Positions 6,855 to 8,171 of a DNA stretch of 8,171 bases are shown here, piece by piece. Origin of the DNA: Candidatus Woesearchaeota archaeon (GTDB taxonomy: Archaea; Nanobdellota; Nanobdellia; Woesearchaeales; WALR01). Below the pieces are notes generated by a model that saw only the letters and a program-made list of their open reading frames with translations, made no database searches and was not told the DNA's origin. Position 1 is the first letter of the stretch. Every line of letters begins with the position of its first letter. The translations under genes were made by a program, and so were the position numbers. The stretch spans positions 1-8,171 of the forward strand of contig WALR01000117.1 of NCBI GenBank assembly GCA_015522765.1, in the 5' to 3' direction.

Positions 6855-7781
6855 TCAGCTGCTCGCCCTTCCCGCTGTTTTCCTTGAGCCGTTTCTTGAC
6901 TTTATTCTCTTCCTAAGAACCATGACCTCCTCCTTAAGCTCCTTGTCCTTCTCGTTGAGCGCCTCTACGAGGTCGCTAAGCTTCTCCAGCCACTCATCCT
7001 TCCTCTTCATCTCCTCCATTATATTATCAATGAATGAGGTCTTTTCTTTAAATGACTCCTCCATTTTTGCAATTGCACTCTTCACCCCTGATATGTCCTC
7101 TTCTAGATTCTCAATCCTCTTTATGAGTTCGCCCTGAACAGGCCTGTTTTTCATCTCTGACTTTAACGAGGTGACATAACCCTCGACCACCTCGACGCCC
7201 TCGAACGCCTCTTTTATCCTGCCGTCGAGCTCCATCACAGACTCCTTGTCCGCTTTCTCATTTGCAATCTCCCTAAGCTCCCTGATGCTCTCCTTCACTG
7301 ATGCAACTTCCTCCGGGTTATTGCTTTTCTCTAAGAGCTCCCTTAACTCAGCCAATTCCTCCCTCTCCTTCTCCTCATGCTTTCCAAAGTCCTTTTTTGA
7401 TACAAGGCTGTTCTTTAACGAATTGATGTCAGCAAGTGCTTTCTCCGCTTTCTCTTCTGTTTTCTCTATCTCCTCCTGGCTGTCGAGCTGGTCCTTAACC
7501 TTCTTTATCCTCTTGGCAAGCCTGCTGTTTTTCCTGCTGATTACTCTCCTTAGCTCTTCCAATTCCCCTGCATTCTCCTCTAAGATTTCCTCCTGCCTCC
7601 TCTTATTGTTGGCTGTATCCTCCTTAAGTGATTCAATCATTTCACTCATTCTTGTTATGTCCTCTTTTACCCTCCTGAAAGAGAGGGTAATCCTCCTGTT
7701 GAGACCCTCATAGCCAGATTTGCTTAGATGCTCCCTTCTGTTTTCTTCCATAATACCGTCTTCTTTTGCCTCATTCATCAT
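6855..7781 (-). CDS. Long coiled-coil protein of unknown function
   Basis: 308 residues from the ATG at 7781. The open frame extends upstream to a TTG at 7823, but GGAGGAGTGAT (7792-7782) right before the ATG is an excellent ribosome site and fixes the start; Met2 is a close alternative. The protein is Lys/Glu-rich, with no Cys and no membrane helix or signal peptide. Leu/Ile/Val residues recur with heptad-like spacing from about residue 30 to 290, broken near NNPEEV and NRPVQGE, so it should form a long, interrupted coiled coil. The tail (RKRIKSRNGSRKTAGR) is basic and probably disordered. I do not recognise a family. It is the first gene of the operon with the DUF192 protein and the ABC exporter, which suggests a scaffold or cytoskeleton-like role near the membrane, but that is a guess. 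Confidence 0.8.
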   Translation of the reverse strand: MMNEAKEDGIMEENRREHLSKSGYEGLNRRITLSFRRVKEDITRMSEMIESLKEDTANNKRRQEEILEENAGELEELRRVISRKNSRLAKRIKKVKDQLDSQEEIEKTEEKAEKALADINSLKNSLVSKKDFGKHEEKEREELAELRELLEKSNNPEEVASVKESIRELREIANEKADKESVMELDGRIKEAFEGVEVVEGYVTSLKSEMKNRPVQGELIKRIENLEEDISGVKSAIAKMEESFKEKTSFIDNIMEEMKRKDEWLEKLSDLVEALNEKDKELKEEVMVLRKRIKSRNGSRKTAGRASS

Positions 7782-7840
7782 ATCACTCCTCCGTTTGAAC
7801 CTTTGATACTTCGCATAAGACAATCAGAACCGTCGTCCAT
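7778..7840 (-). CDS. Possible 20-residue leader ORF coupled to the coiled-coil gene
   Basis: An ATG at 7840 opens a frame of 20 codons (starting MDDGSDCLMR, ending GGVI) whose TGA (7780-7778) overlaps the ATGATG start of the coiled-coil gene. GGAGGAGCTGG lies about 12 bases upstream and GGGG directly before the ATG. It is too short to test by composition. If translated it would couple ribosomes onto the main gene; chance is a fair alternative. Confidence 0.25.
   Translation of the reverse strand: MDDGSDCLMRSIKGSNGGVI
7782..7792 (-). promoter_or_regulatory. Strong Shine-Dalgarno site fixing the coiled-coil start
   Basis: GGAGGAGTGAT on the minus strand closely matches the complement of an archaeal 16S 3' end (GGAGGTGAT) and directly precedes ATGATG. 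It lies inside the open frame if TTG 7823 is used, which argues against that longer start. Confidence 0.8.
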
Positions 7841-7883
7841 CCCCTTTTAACCAGCTCCTCCTGCTAAAAAGTGGATTTCCACC

Positions 7884-7901
7884 TATTAATAAGCTTTTCC
7901 T
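7884..7901 (-). promoter_or_regulatory. BRE/TATA promoter candidate of the coiled-coil/ABC operon
   Basis: On the minus strand AGGAAAAGC (7901-7893) precedes TTATTAATA (7892-7884), a good BRE plus TATA arrangement. Initiation about 25 bases downstream would be near 7863, leaving a leader of about 80 nt. GTGGAAATCCAC (7882-7871), an inverted repeat followed by TTTTT, falls between TATA and the predicted start and could be a regulator site. Confidence 0.5.
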
Positions 7902-7932
7902 GTTGGGCGTCCAAAATTTCAGAAATAATGTG

Positions 7933-7964
7933 TTAAGATTAGAACAGCAGGGAGACAATCTTAA
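7933..7964. repeat. Inverted repeat TTAAGATT / AATCTTAA in the divergent intergenic region
   Basis: TTAAGATT (7933-7940) and AATCTTAA (7957-7964) are exact reverse complements, 24 bases apart start to start with a 16-base spacer. The pair lies between the two divergent promoters and could be a bipartite protein site; AT-rich chance matches are possible. Confidence 0.45.
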
Positions 7965-7976
7965 ACTTATTAAACC

Positions 7977-8026
7977 TGTGATTATAACCGAAAGATTTTT
8001 AAACAAGTATGTGATTATAATCACAT
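7977..8026. promoter_or_regulatory. Operator: 18-bp palindrome over the start site plus upstream half-site
   Basis: ATGTGATTATAATCACAT (8009-8026) is a perfect palindrome that includes the first two bases of the ATG and the expected transcription start. Its first 11 bases after the A, TGTGATTATAA, recur at 7977-7987, exactly 33 bp (about three helical turns) upstream. The BRE/TATA lies between the two copies. A dimeric helix-turn-helix repressor binding here would block the polymerase; the regulator is not identified in the window. Confidence 0.65.
7988..8003 (+). promoter_or_regulatory. BRE/TATA promoter of the right-edge ATPase gene
   Basis: CCGAAAG (7988-7994) followed by ATTTTTAAA (7995-8003) is a good archaeal BRE/TATA box. 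Its centre is about 25 bases before the ATG at 8025, so transcription should begin at or next to the start codon, giving a leaderless mRNA. No Shine-Dalgarno sequence precedes the ATG, which agrees. Confidence 0.65.
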
Positions 8027-8171
8027 GCTAATAAAAAGATTAAAGGAGGTTATACTCTCCCAGAGAAGAGAAATCGAAAGAAAGTTTGAGAAGGAGAAAA
8101 TAATACCCAGGGAAGGATTAAATGAAACATCCAAATTTTTGAAACATCCCAACCTGCTGGTCATTTTAGGA
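8025..8171 (+). CDS. N-terminus of a probable archaeal AAA_14/DUF4143-type ATPase (partial)
   Basis: 49 codons are visible and the frame is still open at the window edge. The start MLIKRLKEVILSQRREIERK, then FEKEKIIPRE and FLKHPNLLVILG, fits the N-terminus of archaeal ATP-binding proteins in which a charged helix and an IxRE motif precede a strand running into the P-loop (usually GxRRxGKS). The P-loop itself would begin just outside the window, so the assignment rests on the leader pattern alone. The ATG is chosen from the TATA spacing and leaderless layout. An operator palindrome overlaps its start, suggesting tight repression. Family members often have patchy distribution and unknown roles. 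Confidence 0.65.
   Translation, partial: MLIKRLKEVILSQRREIERKFEKEKIIPREGLNETSKFLKHPNLLVILG

Noticed and set aside
6922..7713. Ser/Leu/Phe-rich + strand frames opposite the coiled-coil gene
   Set aside because: They are the reverse-strand echo of Lys/Glu-rich codons; low complexity, with no start signals.
6855..7823. Longer coiled-coil protein starting at TTG 7823
   Set aside because: The near-perfect Shine-Dalgarno site before ATG 7781 lies inside that extension, and TTG has no ribosome site of its own.
7824..8024. 66-codon - strand frame upstream of the coiled-coil gene
   Set aside because: It has no ribosome site, and it covers both divergent promoters and the operator; composition is that of intergenic AT-rich DNA.
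1..8171. CRISPR array, insertion sequence or phage-like module
   Set aside because: No regularly spaced repeats, no transposase or integrase motifs, and no terminal inverted repeats with target duplications were seen.

Overview
The window looks archaeal, probably from a DPANN-type lineage such as the Woesearchaeota/Pacearchaeota; the lineage is an inference. The supporting signs are an intron-containing tRNA-Trp with a bulge-helix-bulge-like splice site and no encoded CCA, BRE/TATA-like promoters, a leaderless-looking gene start, large Ig-domain surface proteins rich in N-glycosylation sequons, and Cys-flanked DNDxDxLID calcium-type repeats that are common in such archaea. No stretch longer than 300 bases lacks a gene.

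Left part, + strand (151-4530): two envelope genes. The first encodes a 434-residue secreted protein with a signal peptide, three beta-sandwich-like regions, a Thr linker and one C-terminal membrane anchor, resembling putative S-layer proteins of DPANN archaea. Its stop codon lies inside the hairpin of an apparent terminator. The second encodes a 992-residue protein with about five Ig-like domains, a two-helix membrane hairpin, an outer segment carrying a strictly 4-residue-periodic comb of N-glycosylation sites and two Cys-flanked acidic repeats, and a final membrane helix. They probably belong to the same cell-surface layer.

Middle (4567-4683, - strand): tRNA-Trp(CCA) with a 43-nt intron at 37/38. 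The intron carries a box D-like CUGA, a GGG-CUUG-CCC hairpin and a box C-like AUGAUAU. The bases just upstream of CUGA pair with the anticodon loop so that C34 falls opposite the fifth nucleotide, the geometry expected for guiding Cm34. The gene has its own TATA/BRE-like promoter right after the permease stop.

Right part, - strand (7781 down to 4727): a tight operon of a 308-residue coiled-coil protein, a DUF192 protein, a DrrA-type ABC ATPase and an ABC-2 permease, with junctions of +5, 0 and -4 nt. The last two form an exporter of unknown substrate. The coiled-coil protein is the least explained member.

Right edge: a 243-nt divergent control region (7782-8024) leads to the first 49 codons of what is probably a AAA_14/DUF4143-type ATPase on the + strand. 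An exact 18-bp palindrome covers its predicted transcription start and start codon, and half of that site is repeated 33 bp upstream, flanking the TATA box. This looks like an operator.
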